Shown here: piece after piece, positions 1 through 10,694 of the stretch | How positions within the stretch are numbered: position 1 is the first letter of the stretch | How the letters are laid out: every line of letters starts with the position of its first letter | Source: Aphrophora alni | Lineage: Eukaryota > Arthropoda > Insecta > Hemiptera > Aphrophoridae | Reading direction: 5' to 3' | DNA: 64,000 nucleotides | Assembly (NCBI GenBank): GCA_963513935.1 | Contig: OY740769.1 | Location: 109,967,762 to 110,031,761 of the forward strand | Translations under genes and position numbers: made by a program | The notes under the pieces: generated by a model | The model's database searches: none | The model's input: the letters and a program-made list of their open reading frames with translations, nothing else | What the model was told of the DNA's origin: nothing

Positions 1-898
1 GATAACATTTTTAAAAAATCTGTATTTAAGTTGAAAAAAGTATAATTTGAATTATGTGAACTGCATTATACTGTTATCTTTGTAATGGTGTCCTGACCAT
101 GTTAGTAACAATAAAGTTTTGTAACAAGTTTTAGTTTTTCAAACTTTCTTATTCTTGTCGCTTTTGTAAAACTTTATTGTCTGAACTTACAGTGTGAACG
201 TCAGCTATTCTTAATTCTTCGATGACTAGAATATTTACTAGTCAAATAAAAAAGGCGTAAACCTTTTTCTTTAATTAGAAAATTTTCAATTTATCAACCA
301 TATCTTTAAATTTTTTCACGTTTTTTTGTGAACTGGAATAACAGTTATTCTTTGGGATACAGTCGATGATTTTAAAAATAACTTTGAACGCCAATAAAGA
401 AAGATAAGACAAAAGTAACAAAATTTCATCATTACTAACAACGAATATCATGTTAGTAAATGTAACTATAATTTGGAAAAATTCAACTGACACAAGTATT
501 ATGAATATTACATTTTAAATATTTTACTCTCCAGTTCAATCAAGAGTGATAATCATTTCGATGTTTATTTTATTTATTTCGAAGTCGTATTTAATCCATT
601 TCTTTTTCCATGTACATTTAAATTTATGTACCAATCCCACATGAACATCCTATTTAAATCAAATCATAACATACCTGGTAACAACAGAGATACGATTATA
701 ATATAATAAAAATTACTCAGTTGATAATGACGTCAAAAAATCTCAATATTTGTTTTTAATTTGTGTTTAATATTTGTTCACGTGATTTTTCAATTCAAAA
801 GTTGTTAAACTCATATTTTTAACAAACAGGTTGCTAAACCAGCTTCGGTTTACGTTAATAATATCGTGATAAGATTACAAAGTGGTTTGATAAACGTT
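1..898. other. Intergenic, AT-rich; no gene seen
   Basis: No convincing coding region. A plus-strand AATAAA at about 109-114 could be the poly(A) signal of a gene lying to the left of the window, but nothing upstream is available to test that. The small minus-strand ORF at 275-493 is low-complexity and hydrophobic and is not supported. Confidence 0.6.
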
Positions 899-954
899 AT
901 TTATTTACAAGTATACAGAATAGTGAAGTAATGAAAGTGCAGAGTTCAGGTAAC

Positions 955-2501
955 TTAATAATGAGATGAGTAGGAATGATGAGGGACATGATGCACCGGA
1001 TGAGTACTGAAGTCAGACACTACAACATCTCCATGGCGGACTTCATGTTGGCTCTTGATGTCTCCGGTGTGCTCGTCATGGACTTTGTACTCAAATTTGT
1101 ATTCAGGATGTGGATCGTAGAAGTCTTCTGTGTAGGAAACATGGCCGTGACCTCCTCCATACTGGGGCATTGCAGAGGTAGCGGCAATTATAGCGCAGAT
1201 GACCAAAAGAAGCTGATGGAAAACAAATATTTTAATATTATACTTTCATTTTGTTTATTTGTTTTATTAAATATTCGTAGTGATAAGCTGTTGAATTTGT
1301 CACAGAAATTGTGTTTGAACTTATCTGGAAACAAAAAGTGGATTTCGGAAATATGTTTGTCTGTTATTCATTTAATCCGCTATAAGCTCAAACTGATTCA
1401 CCTGTTTTGATCTTATAAGCTGATTTTTAACGTTTAAGCCCCATTTGTTTATATACTTCAAAATTGATTTGACTGTACAATAAATAATATGAAATATTGG
1501 TTTTCTAACAATCGGTTTTTTTATATAGTATAGTTTCTAAAATACACCTCATAAGGAGCCAAACAAAAGATACGTTGATTGTCAACCAAAGGTTCGGAGC
1601 TATTAGACTAACCAAAAGAGAATCAGTCGCCACATACTATTTTGAGCAAATTTTAATAAAAAGTTCCCTAGTAAGTTTGATAATACTTTTTACTTTTTTT
1701 TAAAAGGCGAAAAACCTTTACGGTCATCATCGCCTAATAAAAAAGGAAGAAAAGATGTTAAAATTAAGACCTCTCTCCCTTGAATGCTGTAATAGTGTCA
1801 GTGTCAAAAGAGACCAAAAGGTGGTCAATAGAGACCTGATGAAGGTGAGGGATTTAACTCAGGACTAGATTAAAACAGGAGTAGATCCCGACTATTGTTC
1901 CCCGGAAATACCAGGCCCATAGTGAGAGCCCTGGATCGAAAACAATGTTAAAATTTTCGAGAAGAGCAAGTATCAATAGTTTGTGAGCTTAGGTTAGGTT
2001 ATGTTAGGCTATGTAAATTTGTGATTTGACAACTCAGAAAGTTAGTGCAATGAAAACAGTTTTTTAACATCATAATTTTCGATCTGTTAGGGAAATATAC
2101 AAGGTTATTATATTTAATGTTATGTTATTTTATTGAAAGAATTTGTAATATATTAAATTTTCATTACTATTAAAAATACAAAATTGATCATAATTATTAA
2201 TTACTTTATTTAAGAAACATTCAGATATTAAGCTAACCTTGTCGGTAATTAAAACGCCGTCATAAAGCAATGAATTTATGTACCTATTGTATTTAAATGG
2301 ACATTATGTCCTGTACTACATAGAATAATAGCTGATCATATAGATCGGAAAAAATGTTTTAATATTATTTATGCTAGACAACCTAGACAAATAGATTTAT
2401 CGCAGATTTACGCAAATTTGACTTCGATGGTAAGTATATTATTTGTAACGAAAACTATTAAACAAATTATATCTGAAATTTATCCTCACCTTAAATGCCA
2501 T
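955..2501 (-). CDS. RR-2 cuticle protein with the C-terminal half of the chitin-binding core deleted
   Basis: Two coding exons. Exon 1 (2490-2501) encodes MAFK and ends at a GTGAGG donor; exon 2 (955-1212) follows a TTCCATCAG acceptor in phase 0. The product is about 89 residues, against 132-159 for its neighbours. It has a hydrophobic signal peptide ending near ATSA, a short Gly/His stretch, and the first half of the extended RR-2 domain ([20 protein letters not shown] then [13 protein letters not shown]). The second half, normally G-Y-x-L-x-E-x-DG-x-x-R-x-VEYTAD-x-x-x-GFNAVV, is absent. The protein goes straight to a short His-rich tail ending SSHY. Family members are secreted into the cuticle and bind chitin through this beta-sheet domain, so the product may not bind normally. 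Frame, splice sites, TATA box and an AATAAA at 900-905 are all intact, so this could be a young pseudogene or a functional short variant. Confidence 0.8.
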
Positions 2502-2514
2502 TTTTGTAAATCAC

Positions 2515-2605
2515 TGTAACTGATAGTAATGGAATTTCTTGAACTGCTTTATATTGTAACATTTTTAGCAATTAAACATTAAACGTAGTACAGTATCCTT
2601 TCACT
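2515..2605 (-). promoter_or_regulatory. Core promoter of the 955-2501 cuticle gene
   Basis: On the minus strand, TATAAAG lies at 2547-2553, 46 bp before the ATG. An arthropod-type initiator (TCAGT at 2519-2523) lies about 30 bp downstream of it, implying a 5' UTR of only about 20 nt. The motif AGTGAAAGG, shared with the other cuticle genes, is at 2597-2605. Confidence 0.75.
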
Positions 2606-5086
2606 GTTACACCCCTCCAGCTGTGAATGTCGAGTTGTTCACCTATATACAAATAAAGAGTTGCTTATACATAATTGTAACATGTTAAAGTAACATAAAA
2701 AACAGTATTGCTTTCACGAACCATATTTGCTTTGAGTGACAACATTGAAAACTAAGAAATGTTCAGAAAACACTAAACATGTGTTGCCTTATTTACTTAG
2801 ATTGTTACAGATAGGCTTTACATAGTACGAGATTTTAAAATAATTACGTTTATAACATTATAAGAACAAAGCGTTTAGCTCGGAAAGGAAGGTTCGTTAT
2901 CTAAAAGTACATTTCAACTTTTCACATTAATTTTTAATTTATAGTAGTTGGATACCCTGCTTTCTTAATTAAACCAAATTGGTAAGAACAAATTTCAGTT
3001 TTAGACAGGGTCAAAACAGAAGTCAGTTGTGCGTTCCACCTAACAGAAAATTTATGTTTTAGTAAAAATTGTTTATAACTGCAGACATTGTTTTTCATAG
3101 AATTTTTTTTTTCTTTTTTTTTTTTAATCCATCTATTTGATTAAGTATAATAAGTGAATAATGGTTTCCAACATAATAATACGTATTTATCTGGTAATTA
3201 ATTCATTAAAGTTAGTACAAATATTTTAAGTTTGAGGAATCATTTTGATCTTTGGAAGCGAGATAAAAATCTTAAGTGGAATAGATTCAAATGGAAATAA
3301 ATAACTATAACATTGCTACTTACATACAATTTATTTTATACCCCCTAATGGTCTACAATAGTTTTTAATGACCTTAAAATGATAGACTTATGCCTAGTAT
3401 ACAAGCGTATTTTTCACAATTAGTAATAACATTTTTAGTTTTTGATTGTTGAAACAAATCAATTGTAGACCTTTTTTACTATATTAATTAATAAAATCGC
3501 TAGTAAAATTTAATCAACTTATTTTCATACATTTCAAAATGGTCCCTTTTTTTATTTGTATGTGTCCATAGAGCTATTTGTTCGTTTACAAACATTTTAA
3601 AACGGATACATTTATTATTGGTAAACATGTTTTTTCCCCTCAGACATATCGTTACTGAGATATTATTAAAAATTTAATCTAATGCTATTTTATCTCTTAA
3701 GTTATGTTATCTCAAACAAAACATAAATACTTGAAGTTATTGAAGTGCATTCTCTCATTTCTCTTAGTATATTTTTGTATTTGCTCGTTTTCCGACCTCA
3801 ATCTTGGTATTAATCTAATAAGATCGCAGACTTGCACAAATTATATTATTATAGCTCACCCTACAGATTTAAGGATTTAACAAACAATAATTTAAAATGG
3901 ACGACAATTGTTCGATTATTAATTTTGGATAACAATTTATCTAGCTTAAGTACCAAGTTTTAATAAAATCCAAATAAAATTACGGCTGCTACACGAGACA
4001 TGTTATTTTTATGGCGCGGAGTGAGTAATTATATTTACTTGCTATATCGCCAGATTTAAATTTGTACGAAATGAGTTGTGAATCGTTGTAGAATCTAGAG
4101 GCGAGAAGTTGCGAAAAGTGTTAAAATTTGGTTTATTTGTTCGATTACAAGAAATTTGGGGATGGCTAAATATGAGAAAAACCAAAACAATCTCCTGCAA
4201 TGAATTTAATCATATTTTCTTCTAAGGACCCCCAAAAAAATATTGGTCGCCATCTTTCCAAAAATTCCAGTTTGTGTGTTAATTATAAAAAAGCAATAAA
4301 ATAATCTGCCAATGGCTGTTATAAAGATGCAATTTCTGTCGTTCAAGTTTTTGTCAAACGTAAAGATTAGTGATTCAAAATCGTGTACAAAATCCCAAAT
4401 AAAAAGATACTACAGTTCAGGAACAATAATTTAAATTATAATGGTCTTTGACCACCCGTCATAAAAAGGTCGATTTTCATCAAAAGCGATTGAAGCCGAA
4501 GTCACCCTTATGGCGCAAGCAAACAAGTTTCATTTAAATATTTTTACATTTTACCTGACAACTACCGAACTTAAATGATATTTATGATGACAACTATTTT
4601 TGTTTTAGTTTTGGAGATGTGTTTAGTGTAAAAGTTTGATTTATGTTTTTACACTATATATTTTTGAAATGTTGAAATCAGCTGAAATCAAGTATAAATT
4701 GAACTGTTCATTTCACTGCTAATTTCAGTTTCATATTATGAGCAGCATTTCACAACATAAAGAATAAGTTAATTGTGTAGTAATTATTATAATACAACAG
4801 AGACTTTTTTGTTTTATTTTATTAAACTGCTGAGATCTTCTTAATGGAAACTCCGACACCCATGAATGTTTTCACGTCATACCCAGCGTATTAAAGTCTC
4901 TTGTCGCATCCATAACATGGATGCAATGTAGGTGCAAATATAAGTAAATGCTCTTTGGAACACAATTTTAAATGACTTGGTTATTGTAAATTATTCCTTT
5001 ACGTTAATTATTATATACAATGTTTCATACTGGCGTGGGTCATTAATTTTTACATTTCACCAAAATATAACGAAATTGTTTGCGCC

Positions 5087-5282
5087 GATTTTGTTTTATA
5101 ACAGCTCCGATACGTTTTTATAACAGCTCCATGTACAATTATTTGGTTTTAACCGGTAACTCACGAATAGCCTTTACGAGAGGTGGTGACCATTATGTGT
5201 TTGGGTACTTAAGGGCTAAATTTTAGAAAGAATTTGGTAAAATTGTTATAACCGATTATGAGAAAATGGGATTATTTGGTTT
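5087..5282 (+). repeat. Possible diverged dispersed repeat, related to about 59150-59330
   Basis: Shares ordered blocks with the later region: TATAACAGCTC near the start, then matches around a stretch reading (G/T)AA(A)GGCTAA(A/G)ATTT, and an AACCGATT(A/T) block near the end. Divergence is high and the boundaries are uncertain. By eye it could be a fossil transposon, but it carries no coding signal. Confidence 0.35.
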
Positions 5283-5768
5283 TTGTCTTATAGCAGGTAC
5301 CACGTAAATTTTGGGTTACCGAAAACACCAAAAATGTCCACATTTTAGTTTGATTAAAATAGTTCTACTCGTATGGACTGTACAGACGACGTACAAACAT
5401 AAATCTCCAAATCACCGTTTCACAAAGCATATTCTTAACTCTACTCTTCCGTTACAGATATTCACTAGGAATACAATTAATTCAACTACTAAAAAAAGTC
5501 AGTAGTTCAGGAAGATGACTGAATTATCTTTTCGAATTATTCCTTCAATTTACTACGTATATAGGTATATATAAAAATTAAAATAAATATGTAGCTTTAG
5601 GAAAACCATTTTTATGATAGAAGATAAAATCTTGTTATATAAAATTGATTTTTTTTTCCAGATAGAAATATCCAGTTATATGTACTTTTATACTCCTTAT
5701 TGTGTATATTTGCAGAGGAAATTGTAGAATCTCTTTACATTTTGTAATTTATAAGAATTTTGTATTTT

Positions 5769-5876
5769 AAAATTGTAATTTTCCTCATTTCAAATATGTT
5801 GTAGTTTTTAAAATTGCATTTTTCCTCGTTTTAAATATGTTGTTATTTTTAAATTGTAATTCTCCTATTTTTAAAT
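5769..5876. repeat. 41-bp tandem repeat, about 2.6 copies
   Basis: Units start at 5769, 5810 and 5851. Each opens with AAAATTG(T/C)A and contains TTCCTC and AAATATGTTGT. Copies are diverged by several substitutions. Confidence 0.75.
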
Positions 5877-6111
5877 CAAGGAAATTATCCAAAAAGACAA
5901 GTTCTTAATCTGTTAACACAGGTTAACGTACGTTATAATAATATCCTGACCTGTGTATCAACTCTATATTTTAAAAAAATCAGGAAATGACCCGGTTGTG
6001 TACATGCATTTTTTTAACAGGTAGTTGAATTAATAAAAATATAGCTATTTATTATACTTTTATTGTTCTTATATTTTCATATTTTTTGTACAACAAATTA
6101 ACGTATTATAT

Positions 6112-6881
6112 TTAATAATGTGAAGAATAAGAAGAAGAACTGTGTGAAGGTGCAGAGTGGTATTTGACTTCAGGAGCATGATGGACGACAGGATGAGTGT
6201 TGTGTTGCCTATGGACAACAGCGTTGAATCCGTTTTTGTGATCAGCTGTGTATTCAACAGATCTCTCAGAACCGTCGGCTTCTACAAGTTTGTAGTTTCC
6301 ATGGACAGTGTCTCCGTGGCGTTCTTCTTGTTGGCTCTTGATGTCACCTGTGTGTGCGTCGTGTACGCTGTATTCGAACTTGTACTGTGGATGTGGATCG
6401 TAAGGTTCTTCCTTGTAGGATACGTGACCGTGTCCTTCATATCCACCATATCCTCCAGAGCCGCCATATTGTGCTGTGACTGCAGCCACCAATGTGCAGA
6501 AAGATAGGATGAGCTAATAGATAAAATATTAACTTATTAATTCCAGTTATGGTTCTCCTTAACATTTACTTAATATACATTAAATGTTCACTCGCTTAAA
6601 ATCTTAGCTGTTTGAATTAAATTGTACAAGTTTTATTGCATGGATTAAGAAGTTAAATTTATTATGTTCTACTTTTATTAAATGATTGTAAAAAAGTTTT
6701 TATTTTAACGAAAAATAGGAATTTGAAAATTCGCAGTGTAGGAAAATAATGTGTTACTCCAAGTTCTATATTTATATTATTTATATTTAGAACAACAAAA
6801 AGTTTAAATATGGAATTAAAATCCCTTTGTAATTTTTATCTCCTAATGCTACCAAATAATCTAACTTACCTTGAAAGCCAT
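6112..6881 (-). CDS. RR-2 cuticle protein (about 137 aa)
   Basis: Exon 1 (6870-6881) encodes MAFK with a GTAAGT donor. Exon 2 (6112-6513) follows a CTATTAG acceptor in phase 0; the 356-bp intron is the shortest of the family here. The signal peptide is [18 protein letters not shown], cut before QYGG. A Gly/Tyr-rich stretch leads into the full RR-2 region: [55 protein letters not shown] and NAVVHRQ. The His/Val/Ser-rich tail ends [11 protein letters not shown]-2 proteins bind chitin and are typical of hard cuticle. Unlike the next three genes the tail has a single HHAP unit and lacks the YHAPV repeats. AATAAA lies at 6059-6064, about 50 nt past the stop. An in-frame start inside exon 2 would remove the signal peptide, so the split-exon start is preferred. 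Confidence 0.93.
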
Positions 6882-6935
6882 AGTAATCTATTGATGAATA
6901 CACAAGAAGTAATCCGCATTTGGCAGAGCCGACTG

Positions 6936-6984
6936 TTTTATACTGTCTCAATTCTTATTTTAAACCTCTTTACAACCTTTCACT
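6936..6984 (-). promoter_or_regulatory. Core promoter of the 6112-6881 cuticle gene
   Basis: TATAAAA at 6936-6942 (minus strand), 55 bp upstream of the ATG, with AGTGAAAGG at 6976-6984, 34 bp further upstream. Placement matches the other eight cuticle genes. Confidence 0.75.
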
Positions 6985-6989
6985 TGACA

Positions 6990-8540
6990 ACTTTCTTGTT
7001 TTATTTTCTTGTTTAAATATTACTGTCAAATTAGGATTTAAAATTTAATCAAATCTCTATGGCACATGTTTTATGATCATTTATACATTTCAAGTTCTCA
7101 GATTTTGCAAAATAATTTTACAACAAATGTATTATGAGTATATGAAAATCCACAATACAAACTCACGTGTTACAAATATTTCGTTGGTAAATGCATTTAT
7201 TTTACTTATCGTCCATTTTGTGACAAATAATAAAACATTCCATCATGTCAGTAGAACTGGTAATATTACAAATTAAAATTAATAAAATCTCAACTCAAAT
7301 CATCAATAGTTTTTGGGTTTTATCTTAAACAAACTATCTATTGTTTCATTAGTTTTTATTTAACTAACGTTTCTCTTACAATATCCTTGTTAATAAAAAC
7401 ACAGTTTATTAAACTTTACTTTTGTTACTGTATATTCCCAATGATGTGTATAAGAAGATTAAACAACAGAATGATCGACATAACCAATCAGGAACACATT
7501 CACATCTAAATGTAGAGATTGCAAATTGTACATTTTACGTGTTTGTTGTTTTACCGGGTGAACTTTAACTATACATAAGCACTGTTCCTTTTATTTTATA
7601 AGAGATCTTGCTTATATTCTTATAATAAAAAGAAAATGTTAGTCTGTTCAATAAGTGTTTCGTGCGATCTGCCTTGTTCTTATGTATTAACGTTTACAGT
7701 ATTTATATTTTAAAAATAGATTAACAAATTATATTTTATTGCATAATCTTTAAGGTTTCTTGTACGAGCTTGTCTTCTGTTTGATTACAGGATCTAATTC
7801 CGTTTTTTAAATAAATTATATTTATGAAGAATATCAAATATAAAGTTGCCGCTAACCGAAGCTCCTCCATTTATGTCTATATAAAACTGCCAATAATTTA
7901 GCTAAATATATGTAATGATTTTGTTCTTTGTTGATGTCCCGACTGCCTACACGGCTATTTTCAAAGGTTTTTGACCTGATGTTTTTTATTCATAAAAGAA
8001 ACAATAAACTACACATAACACGAATACTAAAACATGTTGAAAAACTGTTTATTCTACTGGAGTTGTTGTCAAAGCTCAAAGTCAATGTGATTGTGTACGG
8101 GTTGCAATGTGCACTATGGCTCTTCTGTTATTGATATCTACAAAAAGCTGAGTTTTCAGGGAGCTTAATGGGAATTACACGTCTTGTTTTACGTAGACAT
8201 TTGATCAACATTAAAAAAAAATTAAAATTTACATTTATCAAACGATATAAATGAAATTCAAAATACTCACTTTGGAGGCATGAAGAAAGAATGAATTCAG
8301 AACGACTTTACCATTTAACTTATTGGTCACCATGTCCTCAAATTACGTTTGATGTTATTGGAGTGGGGGCAACAAAAATCTGCCTTGAGGCTGTTACCAA
8401 AGATGTAACTTATCAAAATAGTTTTTACCTATTTCATTCAAATTTAAGTGAATTGTGCAGATTAATGTCTCAAACCTTGATCCATAATAGTATGTAAAAA
8501 AATAGTTCGGTTCAGGAATAATTAAAAAAATAAAATAAAC
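6990..8540. other. Intergenic, AT-rich; nothing recognised
   Basis: Several ORFs of 60-70 codons occur here, all without domain features or supporting signals. No repeat or RNA gene seen. Confidence 0.6.
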
Positions 8541-8624
8541 TTTGACCGACGTTATTTACTCAAATACAGAATACGTCAGTAGACATCGCAGGGATTTGGC
8601 CGTAACATGGGCTCTTATGGAGTT

Positions 8625-8940
8625 ATTCTCGACCAATCAGAATCGTCCATTTGGTCACGTGACCGCTTCTTGTCCAATCAGAATGCTCCATTTATAACTT
8701 CAACTGCACCGCTGCTTCTCGTCCAATCAGAATGCTCCATTTATAACTTCAACTGCGCCGATGCTTCACGTCCAATCAGAATGCTCCATTTATAACTTCA
8801 ACTGCACCGCTGCTTCTCGTCCAATCAGAATGCTCCATTTATAACTTCAACTGCGCCGATGCTTCACGTCCAATCAGAATGCTCCATTTATAACTTCAAC
8901 TGCACCGCCGCTTCTCGTCCAATCAGAATGCTCCGTTTAT
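8625..8940 (+). promoter_or_regulatory. CCAAT-box array with palindromic E-box, likely promoter of the two-ORF element
   Basis: Seven CCAAT boxes in the same orientation start at 8633, 8674, 8723, 8772, 8821, 8870 and 8919. The last six are spaced exactly 49 bp apart. A perfect 12-bp palindrome GGTCACGTGACC at 8653-8664 contains a CACGTG E-box of the USF/MITF type. Each full repeat unit also carries a TTTATAAC, which could act as a TATA-like site. CCAAT boxes bind NF-Y; the regulatory role here is inferred. Confidence 0.5.
8672..8940 (+). repeat. 49-bp tandem repeat, five full copies plus a partial one
   Basis: Units start at 8672, 8721, 8770, 8819 and 8868, with a partial unit from 8917. 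Units alternate between two types: one has GCACCGC(T/C)GCTTCTC at its end (units 1, 3, 5), the other GCGCCGATGCTTCAC (units 2, 4). The array therefore grew by duplicating a 98-bp dimer. The low divergence points to recent expansion. Confidence 0.9.
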
Positions 8941-9123
8941 TTCCTACTTTTGCCTAAACCTATGTTCACCACAGCCTACTTGTATCATATAACAGCTGGT
9001 ACAATTAATGTGTTATATATTTATATAATGTGTTAAGATAGTTAACCTTACCTATTATAATGTATGAAAAGTTTCCTACTTTTGCCTAAACCTATGTTCA
9101 CCACAGCCTACTTGTATCATATA
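8941..9123 (+). repeat. 51-bp direct duplication flanking an 81-bp spacer
   Basis: The sequence at 8941-8991 is repeated exactly at 9073-9123, starting TTCCTACTTTTGCC and ending TTGTATCATATA. The second copy runs directly into GGTAAGA, a good splice-donor match (intron would start at 9125). The first copy runs into ACAGCTGG. A 5' leader intron is possible, but no single acceptor stands out before the first ORF. Confidence 0.85.
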
Positions 9124-9260
9124 GGTAAGAAAGGGGGTCGCGTCGCTTTCTGCTACCTCGTTTCGGCTACCATTCCAAGGTCAGGTGTGTTTAGATTAGA
9201 CAGACAGGTTTTGACTGGTCTATGTCAGCCGGATTGCACAACAGTGCGTAACAATGTTAC

Positions 9261-9272
9261 TGCGCATGCGTA
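9261..9272 (+). promoter_or_regulatory. NRF-1-like palindromic site
   Basis: TGCGCATGCGTA matches the NRF-1 consensus (TGCGCATGCGCA; the insect homologue is Ewg) at 11 of 12 positions. It lies about 100 bp before the first ATG of ORF1. Such CpG-bearing sites are rare in this AT-rich window. Function is inferred. Confidence 0.4.
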
Positions 9273-9364
9273 CTACTCGCGATTAACTGTTTAAGAAAGG
9301 AGATTAGATGGAGATAGCTCAGTTTACGTTAGTAGCTTGAATATTGAACGTGGCCCCTTCCAAG

Positions 9365-10597
9365 ATGTATAAAGTCTCCGAGCTCTTGGGTAGCAGGATT
9401 AAACCAACCAACGAACGATTTGGACTTTGGCTTCTGGAAGAAAATCTGCACAACAACAACCTGGTAACAGATATTGGAAATATTAATTATTCGCAAGGAG
9501 AAGAGTTGCTGTCTGGAGTTAATATAAAACCACTAACTCCGCTTACAAAACCATTCTGCGACAACATAATGCTTGTTAAAATAACCGACAGTTCGGATTG
9601 CGAACAAGGGAAGAGCCTCGTAAAGAAGAATATCTGTGGAGCATTTAACAGTTATCTTCGTGGGAAATTTACGGATTTTGTTTCCGCAAGACATGGCGTA
9701 AAAGTAAAATTACCATTCCCTTTGAATGGAAAGAGACCTATGGCGAAACGCGTATGCAATATTATTGGAGCATTTGGGATGCAAGCCATTGCAAAAAAAT
9801 TTAAAAATCCCATTGCAATCCCCTACAAGGTAGAGTTAGCGGATGTTGAGTTGGCTACTCTACTGGAAAAAATGCCCGAAATACTATTGGAGCTGCAAGC
9901 CCACGACTTCTACCTTATGGATTTGGACATTACACAAGATTTTATGGGGATCTTTAACAAGCGAGAGATGTGTGAGCATTTAGTACAGGACCATGACTTT
10001 CGTTACCAAGGCGACCAGTACAAAGAAAACTACAATACAATTGTTAACAACGACAAGTCTGTTGGGATAGATTGCCTAACCTGGATTACTCCTACTGGTG
10101 CAAGATTAAAAATCTACAACAAGTTCGTGTGCCAAATTACGAGTCCTGGCGTTAACAAACAAATTGGTAACCACATTGTGGATTTTGTCAACTGTCCAGA
10201 CTCCAGATTAAGACAGACGTTTCTGTCCCCACTGGGTAAGGAGCATGGCATTACAAGATTGGAGGCTACGATCTACAACGGTAGCGGCGACCATCCTCTG
10301 GACAGCTGTGTAACGCTCCTGGAAGACAGCAAAATTTATTTCCAGGAAGCCCCGTTCTACTCTGTTGCCATCCCTAAAATGTGGACGAAATTAGCTGACA
10401 GTCTCCAGAACAGTTGCTGTGTAGTGTACAATAATCTTTTACAATATGCCTACTGGGGAAACAGTAACACGAGGAAGTTAACCGGGGTGCAACTTACTTT
10501 ACCAAGCGACCAAGACCAGAGGAAAAAAATAATTAATTACGTACTCTCTGCATATAGTTTTAACTATTTGCCTGTAAATTACTTGGAGATAGTCTAA
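9365..10597 (+). CDS. ORF1: unrecognised protein with rolling-circle replication initiator-like motifs
   Basis: The first in-frame ATG is at 9365, giving 410 residues; the frame is open back to 9341. It has no signal peptide or membrane segment. Numbered from that Met, LDITQDF (187-193) is followed by LTWITPTGARLKIYNK (238-253) and TRLEATIYN (297-305). This order (a D-x-x-x-D strand, then T-W/Y-x-x-x-x-G...YNK, then RLE) recalls the Rep_trans replication initiator family of plasmids, filamentous phages and Tn916-like elements, which nick DNA with a Tyr nucleophile. The spacing is plausible, but no HUH histidine pair is visible and I cannot name the catalytic Tyr. A later block YWGNSNTRKLTGVQ (363-376) looks conserved-like. 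The frame stops at TAA 10595-10597 and ORF2 continues in the same frame. The replication role is inference; an orphan viral or transposon protein is the alternative. Confidence 0.75.
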   Translation: MYKVSELLGSRIKPTNERFGLWLLEENLHNNNLVTDIGNINYSQGEELLSGVNIKPLTPLTKPFCDNIMLVKITDSSDCEQGKSLVKKNICGAFNSYLRGKFTDFVSARHGVKVKLPFPLNGKRPMAKRVCNIIGAFGMQAIAKKFKNPIAIPYKVELADVELATLLEKMPEILLELQAHDFYLMDLDITQDFMGIFNKREMCEHLVQDHDFRYQGDQYKENYNTIVNNDKSVGIDCLTWITPTGARLKIYNKFVCQITSPGVNKQIGNHIVDFVNCPDSRLRQTFLSPLGKEHGITRLEATIYNGSGDHPLDSCVTLLEDSKIYFQEAPFYSVAIPKMWTKLADSLQNSCCVVYNNLLQYAYWGNSNTRKLTGVQLTLPSDQDQRKKIINYVLSAYSFNYLPVNYLEIV

Positions 10598-10598
10598 G

Positions 10599-10694
10599 AT
10601 GTCGCTAATAGAGAGCATGTTAGTGTGGTACAAAAGTGCTACATTAAGAGTGGCGAGACATTCTTCTCGAAATCTAGTACTGCTTTCTCGGTGA
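10599..10694 (+). other. Short +1-frame ORF overlapping the ORF1-ORF2 junction (31 codons)
   Basis: An ATG at 10599 sits one base after the ORF1 stop (TAAGATG) and opens a 31-codon frame beginning MSLIESMLVWYK, ending at TGA 10692-10694. It overlaps the start of ORF2 in another frame. It may be the original ORF2 start now cut off by an indel, a reinitiation peptide, or chance. Confidence 0.3.

Larger units (their letters stand above)
2610..6045. other. Intergenic, AT-rich; two minor repeats
   Basis: No gene recognised. It holds a possible dispersed repeat at 5087-5282 and a short tandem repeat at 5769-5876, listed separately. The ORF at 5311-5505 has no recognisable features and is treated as chance. 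Confidence 0.6.

Noticed and set aside
8672..8940. Regular repeats considered as a CRISPR array
   Set aside because: Units are contiguous without unique spacers, in a eukaryotic genome.
9064..9294. ORF ahead of the two-ORF element
   Set aside because: It overlaps the second copy of the 51-bp duplication and a likely splice donor and has no protein-like features; more likely leader sequence.
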